A stretch of DNA of 64,000 nucleotides from an uncultured Verrucomicrobiota bacterium (lineage in GTDB: Bacteria > Verrucomicrobiota > Kiritimatiellia > CAIQIC01 > Lenti-01): contig CALKWZ010000074.1 of assembly GCA_938003985.1 (NCBI GenBank), positions 41,097 to 105,096 of the forward strand, written 5' to 3'. Position 1 is the first letter of the stretch. Every line of letters starts with the position of its first letter. This document shows positions 15,729 through 24,625 of this stretch, in pieces. A program made the translations under genes and the position numbers. Below the pieces are notes generated by a model. It was not told where the DNA came from. It searched no databases and saw nothing but the letters and a program-made list of their open reading frames with translations.

Positions 15729-18184
15729 GCCGCAGCCCCTTTTCGGCCCCCGGTCGCAACCAGCCAGCCGGCGGCCCCAAGCCCAGCCAATATTCCAATC
15801 CATTGCAGGAGAACAGGCAAAGACGACGGCCGGTAAACCAGTTCGACCCGGTGCGTGCCGGCTTCCTCGATGGCCACGCCTTGGAACATGTAATCGACCC
15901 TCACGACCGGCCGCGGTTGTCCATTCACGGTCGCCTTCCAGTTCGGATCGAATTTTTCCGCCACGCGCAAGACGACCGGGCCATGGTTCTTCACGGTGAA
16001 GACGGTGCGCCCCGGAATCAGCCGCTCGATTTCGATCTCCGGCATGGGACCCGGATCGCCCGCGGGCGGCGCGCACACGTCGTGGCCCGGCGCCAGCAGC
16101 GCCGATTCGAACGGGATGAAAGTCGGATCGCCCAGCGTCCGCAACGCCTCGTCGTCCGCGACCGTGCGCCACGAGCGGACCGCGGCCACCCGCGGCGGCA
16201 CGTCCTTCATTTTCAGCACGACCTCCGGCGCCGGCAAAGAGGGCTTCACGCTGCGCACGGCCACGCCGCCGCGGCCGTCGTCGTAGGGCTGGTAGGCCCA
16301 GGCCAATTCCAGTTGCCGCGCCCAGTCCGGATTCGCCAGCAACTGCGCGGCCACTTGGCCATGCGCCATCACGTGGCTCACCGCCGCCAACTTCCACATG
16401 CGCACCGGATCGCGCACGGCGCTCCAGAACGCGGCATAGTCCGCCGGCGGACGCGGCAACTGGGTGACTTCGATCGTCGGCACGCCGTGGTACGGGAACA
16501 GATAGGTCAGCCAGAAATTATAGAATCCGTCCTTGGTGGCCATCGCGGTGCGGTTGTGCCCCGCCTCGCGCTTCAAATAGCGCACCAGCTCGTTGTCCGC
16601 CACGTAGCCCGGCGGCATCGTCTGCACGTAATGCGGCGCCAAGATCACCGCCGCGTCGAAGACGACCACCAAGACCGGCGACCAAGCGCTCCAACCGGAA
16701 AACCGGCGCGCCCGGACGCCCAGCAACCATAGAATCCCCGCGCCGGCCAGCAACGCGCCGCCCGCGTACGTGACCGCAAACGCCTTGTTCCATTCGATGG
16801 CCCGGCCCGCCGGCCCCCAGCCCAGCGCCGCCAGCCGCGCCGCCCCCGCCGACAGATCCGCCCACAACGCCAGTCCGGCGAGGAAGCACACGAGCGCGGC
16901 GATGCCCGCGCCCCACTGCCATTTCCGCGCCGCGCGCGGTTCCAGCTTCAGCGCGGCCTCCAGCCCGAACGCCGCCAGCACGCCCCAGGCCAGTTGGAAG
17001 AAATGGATGAACTTGTTCGGATTGCGGATGCTGCCGAACCCCGGCAGGAGACTCAACGGCTTGTAGAGCACGAAAAACTTTCCGAACGCCAACAGCAGCG
17101 CCACCAGGCACAGCCCGCCCCAGACGAACACGGCCGCCGCCGTTCCCGGTTCATCCCGGCGCCGCCGAAACGCCGCCGCCACGCCGAGCACCGCAAACAG
17201 AAGCGGCACCGCGCCCACGTAGACGTTCTCCAGCTTGAAATTCATGAAGCCCTGGCGCGTTTGCTCCCAGCCCTCGCTGCGGCCCATCTTGCCCCAATAC
17301 GGGCCTTTATCGTCGCCGCTGCGCCAGCCCGTCCAACCCGGAGCGATGAAATCCAGGCTTTCGCCCGGCGGCTGGCTCCACTGCGTCAGATAAGCCCATT
17401 GCGCTTCCCGGGACTCATCGCCCGGCACTTCCGTCACGCCCGAACCCTTGGCGGCCAGCGACGCCCCGCCCGCCAGCAGCGCCGCGGCCAGCGCCGCGCC
17501 GCCGGCCTGTTTCGCCAGCGCCGCCGGCTTCCAGCCGCCGGCCGCGCGCACGGCTTCGAACAGCCCCAGCGGCGCCAGCAGCAGCGCGCAGAACAACGCG
17601 ACGTCCGCTTGCTCCAGGAACATCGCGCCGGCGGCCGCGCCGGCCACCACGCCCCAGGCGGGCTTGCGCGTGCCGCCCCAGCGGCCCAGCGCGAAAACCG
17701 CCAGCGCCAGGAACGGCATCAGCCCGTATTTGCCCACGTGCCCCGCATAGGTCAGCGTCAGGTTCGTTCCGACCCAGAAGGCCACGAGCCCGCCGAACGC
17801 GCATGCCGCGGGCCGCAAACCCCGGTCGCGCAGATACAGCGCCAGGAACCACGCCGCCAGCGCCAGGCACAAGCCGTGGTAGGCGTTCATGAACGTCTCG
17901 GCCGAAACCGCCTTCAGCAGGAAATAGCCCGGCCGCACCATGCTCATCGCCGGCATGCCCCACAACGCTTCCCCCATCCACGGATGCACGCCGGAGTTTT
18001 CCAGCATCCGCTGGTTGCTGCGCAGCAACCCGACGTTGTCGTCGCTGCTCAGCAGCACCGTTCCCGGCTGCCACAGCGCATGGAAGACCAGCACCGCGAC
18101 CAGCGCGAACAAGCCCAGCAGGCCCAGCCCTTGCGCCCAACCCCGCTGTCCCGTTCCCGCCGCTTGCGCCTGAATGGATTTCAT
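15725..18184 (-). CDS. YfhO-like multi-pass membrane protein (GT-C type)
   Basis: A protein of 819 residues with about twelve membrane helices and two soluble parts. After the first helix comes LLSSDDNVGLLRSNQRM, then WMGEALWGMPAMSMVRPGYFLLK. This matches the YfhO/GT-C style in which a DD/D-type acidic motif in the first extracytoplasmic loop binds a polyprenyl-phosphate sugar. The C-terminal soluble part ends VNGQPRPVVRVDYMFQGVAIEEAGTHRVELVYRPSSL, typical of YfhO proteins. Members glycosylate teichoic acids or other envelope polymers. Its promoter (18191-18219) places the -10 six nt before the ATG, so the mRNA is predicted leaderless. Confidence 0.8.
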   Translation of the reverse strand: MKSIQAQAAGTGQRGWAQGLGLLGLFALVAVLVFHALWQPGTVLLSSDDNVGLLRSNQRMLENSGVHPWMGEALWGMPAMSMVRPGYFLLKAVSAETFMNAYHGLCLALAAWFLALYLRDRGLRPAACAFGGLVAFWVGTNLTLTYAGHVGKYGLMPFLALAVFALGRWGGTRKPAWGVVAGAAAGAMFLEQADVALFCALLLAPLGLFEAVRAAGGWKPAALAKQAGGAALAAALLAGGASLAAKGSGVTEVPGDESREAQWAYLTQWSQPPGESLDFIAPGWTGWRSGDDKGPYWGKMGRSEGWEQTRQGFMNFKLENVYVGAVPLLFAVLGVAAAFRRRRDEPGTAAAVFVWGGLCLVALLLAFGKFFVLYKPLSLLPGFGSIRNPNKFIHFFQLAWGVLAAFGLEAALKLEPRAARKWQWGAGIAALVCFLAGLALWADLSAGAARLAALGWGPAGRAIEWNKAFAVTYAGGALLAGAGILWLLGVRARRFSGWSAWSPVLVVVFDAAVILAPHYVQTMPPGYVADNELVRYLKREAGHNRTAMATKDGFYNFWLTYLFPYHGVPTIEVTQLPRPPADYAAFWSAVRDPVRMWKLAAVSHVMAHGQVAAQLLANPDWARQLELAWAYQPYDDGRGGVAVRSVKPSLPAPEVVLKMKDVPPRVAAVRSWRTVADDEALRTLGDPTFIPFESALLAPGHDVCAPPAGDPGPMPEIEIERLIPGRTVFTVKNHGPVVLRVAEKFDPNWKATVNGQPRPVVRVDYMFQGVAIEEAGTHRVELVYRPSSLPVLLQWIGILAGLGAAGWLVATGGRKGAAA

Positions 18185-18190
18185 GCCGAC

Positions 18191-18219
18191 ATCAAACGGG
18201 TTCCCGCTTCCGCTGGCAA
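18191..18219 (-). promoter_or_regulatory. Sigma70-type promoter of the YfhO-like gene (leaderless)
   Basis: Reading the minus strand, TTGCCA, 17 bp, TTTGAT, then 6 nt (GTCGGC) and the ATG. No Shine-Dalgarno is seen upstream of the ATG. Confidence 0.6.
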
Positions 18220-18310
18220 TCCAAAACCACCCTCCGCCCCAGGATGGTCCAGTAAGCCGCGGATTCAGGCGGGCCAAGCGGCGGAAACGCGTTTCCGGAA
18301 GCCGGCGACC

Positions 18311-21300
18311 TTATTCGGTCCGCATCCGCAGGAACAGCCGGCGGTTGGACTCGAGCTCTTGCGGCAAGCGCAGCTTGATGACGTCCGCCGCCCCTTCGTT
18401 CCGGAGCGCGACCGGCGCCAAATCGACCCCGGCCCAGCCGAGCAGATTCTCGGTGAAATCGAAGCCCACTCCGCCGGGCGCGGCGTTCCAAACGGCGTAC
18501 GTCACGGTCACCGAGCGGCGGCCCGGGAACAGTTCTTCTTCCGCCAGATTGAACGGGTAGGAGTTGGCCACCAGCGGATCCGTGCCCAGCTGATGCTCCA
18601 GGCCGTTCGGCAGCCCGTCGTCGTCCGGATCGGCGCCGTCCGCGGCATCGCCCGCGTTCTCGGCCTGCGCCAGCCACAGGCTGCGCCATTGTTCCAGATC
18701 CGACCACGTCCGCGCGTCCAACCGGAGGAAAGCGGATTCGGCGCCGTTGGGATTGAGCGACGCGACCAAATAATGGCACGCCGTGTCCGTCGGCAGCCCT
18801 TCGTCCACGAACGCGGTCCGGCTTTCGTCGCAATCGACCAGCCGCGTCCACGCCGTCTCGTTCCCCAGTTTCCGGCGAACGCGATAGCCCGTCGCCCACG
18901 ACACGGACGACCAGGCGACCCGGATGCGGTTGGTGGCCAACGCCACCGCCGAGCCGGTCGTCGGGGGCTCCGCCGCCGAACCGTTTGCCGAATCAAACAA
19001 TCGCACCGCGGCGTCGAGGTAGTCGCACGCAAGGGAAACGGAATCCGCCCCCGCCACCCGGCAGGCGGCCGGCGTCGCCGCGAAGGCCAGCAGCGCCTCC
19101 GCGGAACCGTTGCCTTCCAGCGCCTGGAATTCGATTTCCGCGACCGTTTGCTCGCCGGCGGCAAAAGCCGCGGCCTCCGCCAAGGTCACGCCGAACGCGA
19201 GCGCGCCGGCAGCGGCCTGTTCCTCGTTGGCCAGGAAAACGCCGTTCGTGGCCGCGCCGCGGAGCTGGAGTCCCCGATAGGCCAGCGCATCGGGATCGAA
19301 CGCCAAGCTGAAAGCCAACGCCCGTTCGTTGCCCAACGCATCCAGCGCAACCTGAACCGCAAAGGATTGGCCCCGCTGCACGTTTTCCGGAGCGACGAGC
19401 GCCAGCGAGCGCGGCGCCGTGCCCAGCGGCGCCGCCGCCGGGCCGCGCAGGCCGCCCGTCGCGGAATGGGTCGGCCCGCAGGCTTCCCGCAGAACTTCCT
19501 GCCCCTTCGCGTAGCGTTGGATCGCCACCTTGTCGGCCATGTCGATCCGGCCATCGCCGCAGGTCTCGAGCGGCGCGCAATCCAACCGCTGGAATTCCCG
19601 CTCGTCGAGCGGCGTTTCCACTCCCAGCGCGAACAATAGGGCCAGATGGACGTCGTCGTCGTCCACGGCCCCGTCGCCGTGCGGACGCGGATGAACGTCG
19701 CCTTCCAGGGCCGTCGCGGCCACGACGATCCGCCCGTCTTCCCACTGGATGCCGGTCCCGCGGCCGTCGATTTCGCGCGCGACGGGGTCGTCCTGGACGT
19801 GCAGGACGTATTCGCCGGCCTCCTCGGCCAGGAACTGCAAGGTCGCGACGTGCTTCGCTCCCGCCGGGAACGGATTTTCGGCCGGAGCCTGCAGGATCAC
19901 GCCCACCGCGCCGTTCGTGTCCGGCACCGGCTGCGCCAAAACCTGCGGCGCATCGGCCCCGGCCAGGATGCCGGTGCAAACGAGGCCGTTCCCGAATCCG
20001 ACCGAGAACGCCACGCGCCGTTCGCCGCCCGTCGAGACCATTTCCACCGGCACCGCGATGCCGCGGCCCGGCATGCCGGCGCCTTCCAGCACGCGGACCC
20101 GCGCGGCCGGAACGGCGGCGCGGATCGCCACGTCGAACAGCCGTTTGCGCATCGGCGATTCCTGGGTATGGCGCTCCGTCACGAACGCTTCCACGGGGTC
20201 GCGCTGCGCCGTGACCATTTCCAGCCACAGCACGTTGGTCCCGGTTTCCGGCGCGCGGAACGCCGCCGGCACCTCCGCCGGCACCGCCAAGCCCGGACAA
20301 CCCGGCACGCGATAGAAATTCGCCAGCTCCACGGGCGATCCGACGGCCGCGCCTTGCGCGTTCCGGAAGCCCAACACCACCCGAACCGGATGGGCGTTGC
20401 CCGGCGGACTGCGGATCCAGGCGGAGAGTTGCCCGGCCAGCAGCGCCCGGCCATCCGCCGGATTCACGGCGAACAGCGTCGCCGCCGCGCCATCCAGCGC
20501 AAGGTCTCCGGACTCCACGCGCAGGAGGAATCCGCACCCGCCTTCGTCGTCCGGAGTCGCCACGCTGGATTCCGAACTGAAGCCGGAATAGCCCCAGGCG
20601 TTGAATGCGCGCACTTTGTAGGCATACAGCGTTCCCGCCGCCACGGTGCCGTCGAGATGGCTCTCGGAGTTGGACGGCAGCTGCGCAAGCAGGCTCCAGT
20701 CGCCGACAGCCTCGGTCCGGCGCCAGATTTCGAACCCGTCTTCGTTGAAGGACGCGTCCTGCCAAGTGAACGCAACCAACCCCGCTTCCGTCAGGCTGGC
20801 GCACGGCGCCCGCGGCGCCGCCGGCAACGACGGCATCTGGATGCAGGCGACCTCGCTGTAGTCCGAAACGCCGTCCGGCCACGTCGCCGCGATCCGGTAC
20901 TCGTAGAACTGTCCGGGCAACACGGTCGTGTCCGTCCAGGCGCGCAGCGTTCCGTTCGTCAGGAGCCGGGTCCCCCATTCGCCTTGGGGCTCGCGCCGGG
21001 CCAGCACGAAACCCAGCGGCGAGCCGCTGCAATCCCACGTGGCCCGCGCCGCCGTAGGCTGTTCGGCCGCGAGCGCCAGGTTTTCGGGCACGTAGAACCG
21101 ATCCAGGTCGCGCGTGTCCAGCGTGAACAAGCCGGATTGCGGCGACAACCCGCCGCGCGTGTCCAGCGTGAAGAGGGCCGAAACCGCTCCCACGTCCGGA
21201 TCGCGCGTGTCCAGCGCGAACACGGCGGAAAGATTGTCCGCCCAGACGCGGGTGTCGAGCGTGAACAGGGGACTGATCTGGCCCTGGACCCCCGAAACCC

Positions 21301-21361
21301 ATCCGGACCACGCCAGCGCCGCCAGCGCCCAAGCCGCCAGCCGGTTGCCGCCCCGCTTCAT
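18311..21361 (-). CDS. Large secreted protein with LFTLDTR repeats, fibronectin III, cohesin-like and dockerin-like domains
   Basis: A protein of 1016 residues with a signal peptide (LAAWALAALAWSGWVSGVQG). Residues 32-84 hold four copies of [LV]F[TA]LDTR spaced 15-16 residues apart. Then come fibronectin III domains (about 90-177 and 178-270), an unassigned beta region (275-415), a cohesin-like domain (420-549), a paired calcium-loop dockerin-like segment (553-621: HGDGAVDDDDVHLALLFALG and CGDGRIDMADKVAIQRYAKG), a second cohesin-like domain (650-785), a third fibronectin III domain (796-882) and a thrombospondin-type-3-like loop (DPDDDGLPNGLEHQLGTDP, 911-929). It is probably surface-exposed and involved in adhesion or assembly. 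It has an AAGGAG Shine-Dalgarno and lies 58 bp after the propeller gene. Confidence 0.8.
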   Translation of the reverse strand: MKRGGNRLAAWALAALAWSGWVSGVQGQISPLFTLDTRVWADNLSAVFALDTRDPDVGAVSALFTLDTRGGLSPQSGLFTLDTRDLDRFYVPENLALAAEQPTAARATWDCSGSPLGFVLARREPQGEWGTRLLTNGTLRAWTDTTVLPGQFYEYRIAATWPDGVSDYSEVACIQMPSLPAAPRAPCASLTEAGLVAFTWQDASFNEDGFEIWRRTEAVGDWSLLAQLPSNSESHLDGTVAAGTLYAYKVRAFNAWGYSGFSSESSVATPDDEGGCGFLLRVESGDLALDGAAATLFAVNPADGRALLAGQLSAWIRSPPGNAHPVRVVLGFRNAQGAAVGSPVELANFYRVPGCPGLAVPAEVPAAFRAPETGTNVLWLEMVTAQRDPVEAFVTERHTQESPMRKRLFDVAIRAAVPAARVRVLEGAGMPGRGIAVPVEMVSTGGERRVAFSVGFGNGLVCTGILAGADAPQVLAQPVPDTNGAVGVILQAPAENPFPAGAKHVATLQFLAEEAGEYVLHVQDDPVAREIDGRGTGIQWEDGRIVVAATALEGDVHPRPHGDGAVDDDDVHLALLFALGVETPLDEREFQRLDCAPLETCGDGRIDMADKVAIQRYAKGQEVLREACGPTHSATGGLRGPAAAPLGTAPRSLALVAPENVQRGQSFAVQVALDALGNERALAFSLAFDPDALAYRGLQLRGAATNGVFLANEEQAAAGALAFGVTLAEAAAFAAGEQTVAEIEFQALEGNGSAEALLAFAATPAACRVAGADSVSLACDYLDAAVRLFDSANGSAAEPPTTGSAVALATNRIRVAWSSVSWATGYRVRRKLGNETAWTRLVDCDESRTAFVDEGLPTDTACHYLVASLNPNGAESAFLRLDARTWSDLEQWRSLWLAQAENAGDAADGADPDDDGLPNGLEHQLGTDPLVANSYPFNLAEEELFPGRRSVTVTYAVWNAAPGGVGFDFTENLLGWAGVDLAPVALRNEGAADVIKLRLPQELESNRRLFLRMRTE
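21110..21271 (-). repeat. Four in-gene repeats encoding LFTLDTR
   Basis: Four short units within the large secreted protein (residues 32-38, 47-53, 63-69, 78-84), spaced 15, 16 and 15 residues apart. The repeat is also visible in the DNA as recurrent CGCGTGTCCAGCG on the plus strand. The linkers vary while the heptad is kept, so selection acts on the peptide. Confidence 0.85.
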
Positions 21362-21419
21362 GGCCGGCTCCTTGCGCCGATCGCGCTGCGCCATGGTTGC
21401 GCTGCTTTCACGTGCGTCC

Positions 21420-22613
21420 TCAACGGATAAACAGGTCGAAGGCGTACCCTTCCCCGGTCCCGCTGTATTCCCGGAGGATTTCGTAGCCGCTGCCATCCAG
21501 GTTCGCGCGGGCAACGGCGCGGTACTCCCAGCTGACGTAATCGTTGATCAGACACAGGTACATCTTGTTGTTGGCCACGTCCAACTTGAGGGAGATGCAG
21601 AAGACGTACGGGGCGGGAACCGTCATGACCGTCTCCAGCCCGCTGCCGTCGAGGTTGCAGCGGTAGATCGTCCCGTTGCCCGGCTCGTCGGAGAAGTAGA
21701 TCTTGCCGTTGACCAGGTCGAGGGTCATCGCGTCGCCGCCGTTGGCCCGGACGATCTGGGTCAGGTTGCTCCCCGTGTAGTCCACGCGCCAAATCCAGCG
21801 GCACTGGTCGCAGGTGCCGTTGTAGGCCGCCCGGAAATAGACGTGCTGATGGGCGGGATCGACTTCGATCTGCCCGCGCTGGCCGATCATCGGCGACAAC
21901 TGGGAGGACGCCACGATCCGCTTCCAGCCCTGGGCGCTGCCCTCGTTGTAGGCATACAGCCCGTTGTAGTACAGCCCGGCGAAGATGGTGGAAACCGCCG
22001 GGTCGTAGGCGATCCCCTGCCCGCCGCTGTACCCCGGCCCGATCAGCAACTGGCTGGCGGAACCGCCTTGCAGCGTGTTGTAGGCCCAAACCGCCGACCC
22101 GGAAAACCACGTCGAGAACAACAGCCGGTTGTGGGTTTCATCCGTCGTCAGGAAACAGGATTTCGGCATGCCGTCGTACAACAGCGTGTTGCCGGTGCCG
22201 TCCAGATTCATGCGGTACAGCTTCGTGCTCGACACGTAGTAGATTCCGTTCTGGGCTTCGGCGGCCGTGGCGTTGATGCGGACCAGCATCTGCGTCGAAT
22301 ACTGGTTGTTCCAATCGGCGCGCGCATCCCACGTGAATTGCCGCAGGCTGCCGTCCGCCGGAATTCCCGGGCCGACGTCGCTGCCGGGATAGAACGTGTT
22401 CGCCGGCACCGCCCACGTGTTCCCGGCGTCGGCGGAAATGTCCACCGCGACGTTCGCCACCCCGCCGTTGGTTTCCGCCATGCGATAGGTGACCGTCACT
22501 TTTTTGTTCGCGCTGTCCGGATCCACGCCGACGTCGTAGACGGGAACGGTTTCACTCCAGGCGAGACCGCAAGCCAACACCAGAACCCCCAACCCGCAAG
22601 CGACGCTTTTCAT
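21420..22613 (-). CDS. Secreted protein with Ig-like N-terminal domain and YWTD-type beta-propeller
   Basis: A protein of 397 residues with a signal peptide (SVACGLGVLVLACGLAWS). Residues 20-120 form a beta-domain common in PVC secreted proteins: VTVTYRMAETNGGVANVAVDIS, then DAGNTW, then the QFTWDARADWNNQYSTQML ending. The remainder shows low-density-lipoprotein-receptor-class-B-like blades (IYYVSSTKLYRMNLDGTGN, GKIYFSDEPGNGTIYRCNLDGSG, RANLDGSGYEIL). It is likely exported and binds proteins or glycans. It has an AAGGAG Shine-Dalgarno and an extended -10 (TGCTAGAAT) about 52 nt ahead of the start, and is followed after 58 bp by the LFTLDTR/cohesin/dockerin gene, so both probably share a transcript. 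Confidence 0.75.
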   Translation of the reverse strand: MKSVACGLGVLVLACGLAWSETVPVYDVGVDPDSANKKVTVTYRMAETNGGVANVAVDISADAGNTWAVPANTFYPGSDVGPGIPADGSLRQFTWDARADWNNQYSTQMLVRINATAAEAQNGIYYVSSTKLYRMNLDGTGNTLLYDGMPKSCFLTTDETHNRLLFSTWFSGSAVWAYNTLQGGSASQLLIGPGYSGGQGIAYDPAVSTIFAGLYYNGLYAYNEGSAQGWKRIVASSQLSPMIGQRGQIEVDPAHQHVYFRAAYNGTCDQCRWIWRVDYTGSNLTQIVRANGGDAMTLDLVNGKIYFSDEPGNGTIYRCNLDGSGLETVMTVPAPYVFCISLKLDVANNKMYLCLINDYVSWEYRAVARANLDGSGYEILREYSGTGEGYAFDLFIR

Positions 22614-22672
22614 GGCTTTCTCCTTGGCCGGATCGGCGCGTTTCGCAACTGGCGCCCAATCCAACGAAGACG

Positions 22673-22681
22673 ATTCTAGCA
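22673..22681 (-). promoter_or_regulatory. Extended -10 element (TGnTAGAAT) before the propeller gene
   Basis: Minus-strand TGCTAGAAT without a clear -35 at 17 bp. An AT-rich tract lies 20-60 bp further upstream (22690-22738) and could act as an UP element. Confidence 0.45.
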
Positions 22682-22699
22682 CTGGGCAAACCAAATTGC

Positions 22700-22724
22700 A
22701 TTAATTATATGTTAAATAATTAAT
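22700..22724. repeat. AT-only inverted repeat in a 45-bp AT-rich island
   Basis: ATTAATTAT and ATAATTAAT flank a 7-nt loop. The surrounding 22690-22738 is almost free of G and C in a two-thirds GC genome. It lies between the ABC-F stop and the promoter of the propeller gene. It may be a UP element, a protein-binding site or a weak terminator. Confidence 0.55.
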
Positions 22725-22740
22725 GTAAACGGGAGTACAA

Positions 22741-24513
22741 CTAGGATCCCGGGGCGCTCTCCAATTCCGCCCAGCGGGCGAAAAGCCGATCCAGTTCCTG
22801 CGGAATCGACAAGGTGCGGACCGTTGCCGCCTGGATCTCCGCCGGAGCGCTCTTGTAGAACCCGGGCTCCGCCATTTGCCGGTGCAGCTCGTCCAGCTCG
22901 GCTTCCAGCGCGGAGATCCGGCCCGGGAGCTCTTGCAGCTCCTTGCGTTCCTTGTTGCCGAGCTTCCGCGGCTTGGCCGCGGCCGGCTCGGCGCGTTCCG
23001 CGCGCTCCGGCGCGGACGCAACCGCTTTGCGCTGCGCCAGCCAGTCGTCGTAGCCGCCCGGATATTCGTTGACCGCGCCGGCCCCTTCGAACGCCAGCGT
23101 GCTGGTGACCACTTCGTTGAGGAATTGGCGGTCGTGGCTCACCAGCAACACCGTGCCCGCGTACTCCACCAGCAGGCTCTCGATCAGCTCGAGCGTTTCC
23201 AGATCCAAGTCGTTCGTCGGCTCGTCCAGCACCAGCACGTTCGCCGGGCGCGCGAACAGCCGGGCCAGCAGCAGCCGGCTGCGCTCCCCGCCCGACAGCA
23301 CCTTGACGGGGCTGCGCGCCCGCTCCGGCGTGAACAGGAATTCCTCCAGATAGCCGATCACGTGCTTGCGCCGGCCGTCCACCGTCACGCTCTCGTTGCC
23401 GTCGGCCACGTTGTCGAAGACCGTCTTCTCCTCGTCCAGTTCCGCGCGCAACTGGTCGAAATAGGCGATTTCCAGTTTCGTCCCGTGCGCCACCGTCCCT
23501 TCGTCCGGCGCCTCCTGGCCCAGCAAGGTCCGGATCAACGTGGATTTGCCGCACCCGTTGGGGCCCAAGATGCCCACCTTGTCGCCCCGGCAAATGGTCA
23601 GGTCCAGCCCGCGGAACAGCCAGCGGCCGTCGTATTGCCGTCCCAGCCCTTTTGCGACGACGACCTTGTAGCCCGAGCGGTCCGCCTCCTGCAGCGCGGC
23701 CTTGACCGGGCCGCCGAGTTCCCGCCGCGCCGCGCGCTCGGAGCGCAGTTTCAACAGCTCGCGCACGCGGCCTTCGTTGCGGGTGCGCCGCGCCTTCACG
23801 CCGCGCCGCAGCCAAGCCTCTTCCTGGGCCAGCTTCTTGTCGAAGACGGCGTTCTGCCGCTCTTCGTCCGCCAATGCCGCCGCCTTGCGCTCGAGATACC
23901 GGTCGTAGTCGCACGCCCACGAGCGCAATTGGCCGCGGTCCAGTTCCACGATGCGCGTGGCCAGTTTCCGCAGGAACGCCCGGTCGTGCGTCACGAACAG
24001 GATCGCCCCGGGAAAGCGCAGCAGGAACGTTTCCAGCCACTCGATGGATTCCACGTCGAGGTGGTTCGTCGGTTCGTCCAGCAGCAGGAGGTCCGGTTCC
24101 GCCGCCAGCGCCTGCGCCAACAGGACGCGCCGCTTCATGCCGCCGGAGAGCGCAGCGCAGTCGGCTTCCGGATCCAGTTCCATCAGCGAAACCGTCTTGC
24201 GGGCCTGGAGATCGCGGCGGCCGGCATCCCATTCCGGCCGCGCGCCCCGGCGCACGGCGTCCAGGACCGTTCCGGCCAAGTCGTCCGGCACGACCTGCGG
24301 CATCATCGCCGCGGCGAGATCCCGCGCGCGCACCACTTCGCCCGCGTCCGGCGGAATCAGTCCGGCCGCGATTTTCAGCAGCGTGGATTTGCCCTCGCCG
24401 TTGCGCCCCAGCAGGCAGACCCGCTCGCCGCGCTCGACGTTGAGCGTCGCGCCGTCCAGCAGCCACGGGCCGCCGAACCGCACGGAAACGTCCTGGAGAC
24501 TCAGCAACGCCAT
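22741..24513 (-). CDS. ABC-F family ATPase (Uup-like)
   Basis: A protein of 590 residues with two ABC modules and no membrane segment. Module 1 has Walker A LLGRNGEGKSTLLK, signature ALSGGMKRRVLLAQAL and Walker B DLLLLDEPTNHLD. Module 2 has ILGPNGCGKSTLI, VLSGGERSRLLLARLF and VLVLDEPTNDLD. A charged linker joins them, and the C-terminal coiled coil (ISALEAELDELHRQM) is the Uup-type extension. ABC-F proteins act on the ribosome; Uup-like members assist translation and handle branched DNA. I chose the ATG at 24513, preceded by AAGGAA, over an upstream start inside the short repeat at 24521-24560. Confidence 0.92.
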   Translation of the reverse strand: MALLSLQDVSVRFGGPWLLDGATLNVERGERVCLLGRNGEGKSTLLKIAAGLIPPDAGEVVRARDLAAAMMPQVVPDDLAGTVLDAVRRGARPEWDAGRRDLQARKTVSLMELDPEADCAALSGGMKRRVLLAQALAAEPDLLLLDEPTNHLDVESIEWLETFLLRFPGAILFVTHDRAFLRKLATRIVELDRGQLRSWACDYDRYLERKAAALADEERQNAVFDKKLAQEEAWLRRGVKARRTRNEGRVRELLKLRSERAARRELGGPVKAALQEADRSGYKVVVAKGLGRQYDGRWLFRGLDLTICRGDKVGILGPNGCGKSTLIRTLLGQEAPDEGTVAHGTKLEIAYFDQLRAELDEEKTVFDNVADGNESVTVDGRRKHVIGYLEEFLFTPERARSPVKVLSGGERSRLLLARLFARPANVLVLDEPTNDLDLETLELIESLLVEYAGTVLLVSHDRQFLNEVVTSTLAFEGAGAVNEYPGGYDDWLAQRKAVASAPERAERAEPAAAKPRKLGNKERKELQELPGRISALEAELDELHRQMAEPGFYKSAPAEIQAATVRTLSIPQELDRLFARWAELESAPGS

Positions 24514-24520
24514 CCGCCGG

Positions 24521-24560
24521 GGTTCCTTCTGAATCCTGACTTCTGAATTCTGACTTCTTG
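24521..24560. repeat. AT-rich TTCTGAAT(T/C)CTGAC short tandem repeat, copy 1
   Basis: After GGTTCC come two 14-bp units, TTCTGAATCCTGAC and TTCTGAATTCTGAC, and a partial third. It lies immediately upstream of the ABC-F start. The reverse complement of 33581-33619 shares GGTTCC, TTCTGAAT and the same unit, so this is a dispersed element. Confidence 0.6.
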
Positions 24561-24569
24561 CCAAAAGCC

Positions 24570-24599
24570 AGCCGCCCCCTCCTCGCGGAAAGGGCGGCT
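24570..24599 (-). terminator. Probable terminator of the V-type ATPase operon
   Basis: An 8-bp stem AGCCGCCC / GGGCGGCT with a 14-nt loop, followed on the minus strand by a short TTTT. It lies 27 bp after the stop of the K-subunit gene, the last gene of the operon. The T-run is weak. Confidence 0.5.
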
Positions 24600-24625
24600 G
24601 CCGCAGGGCCCGTTGGCCGGCGGAT

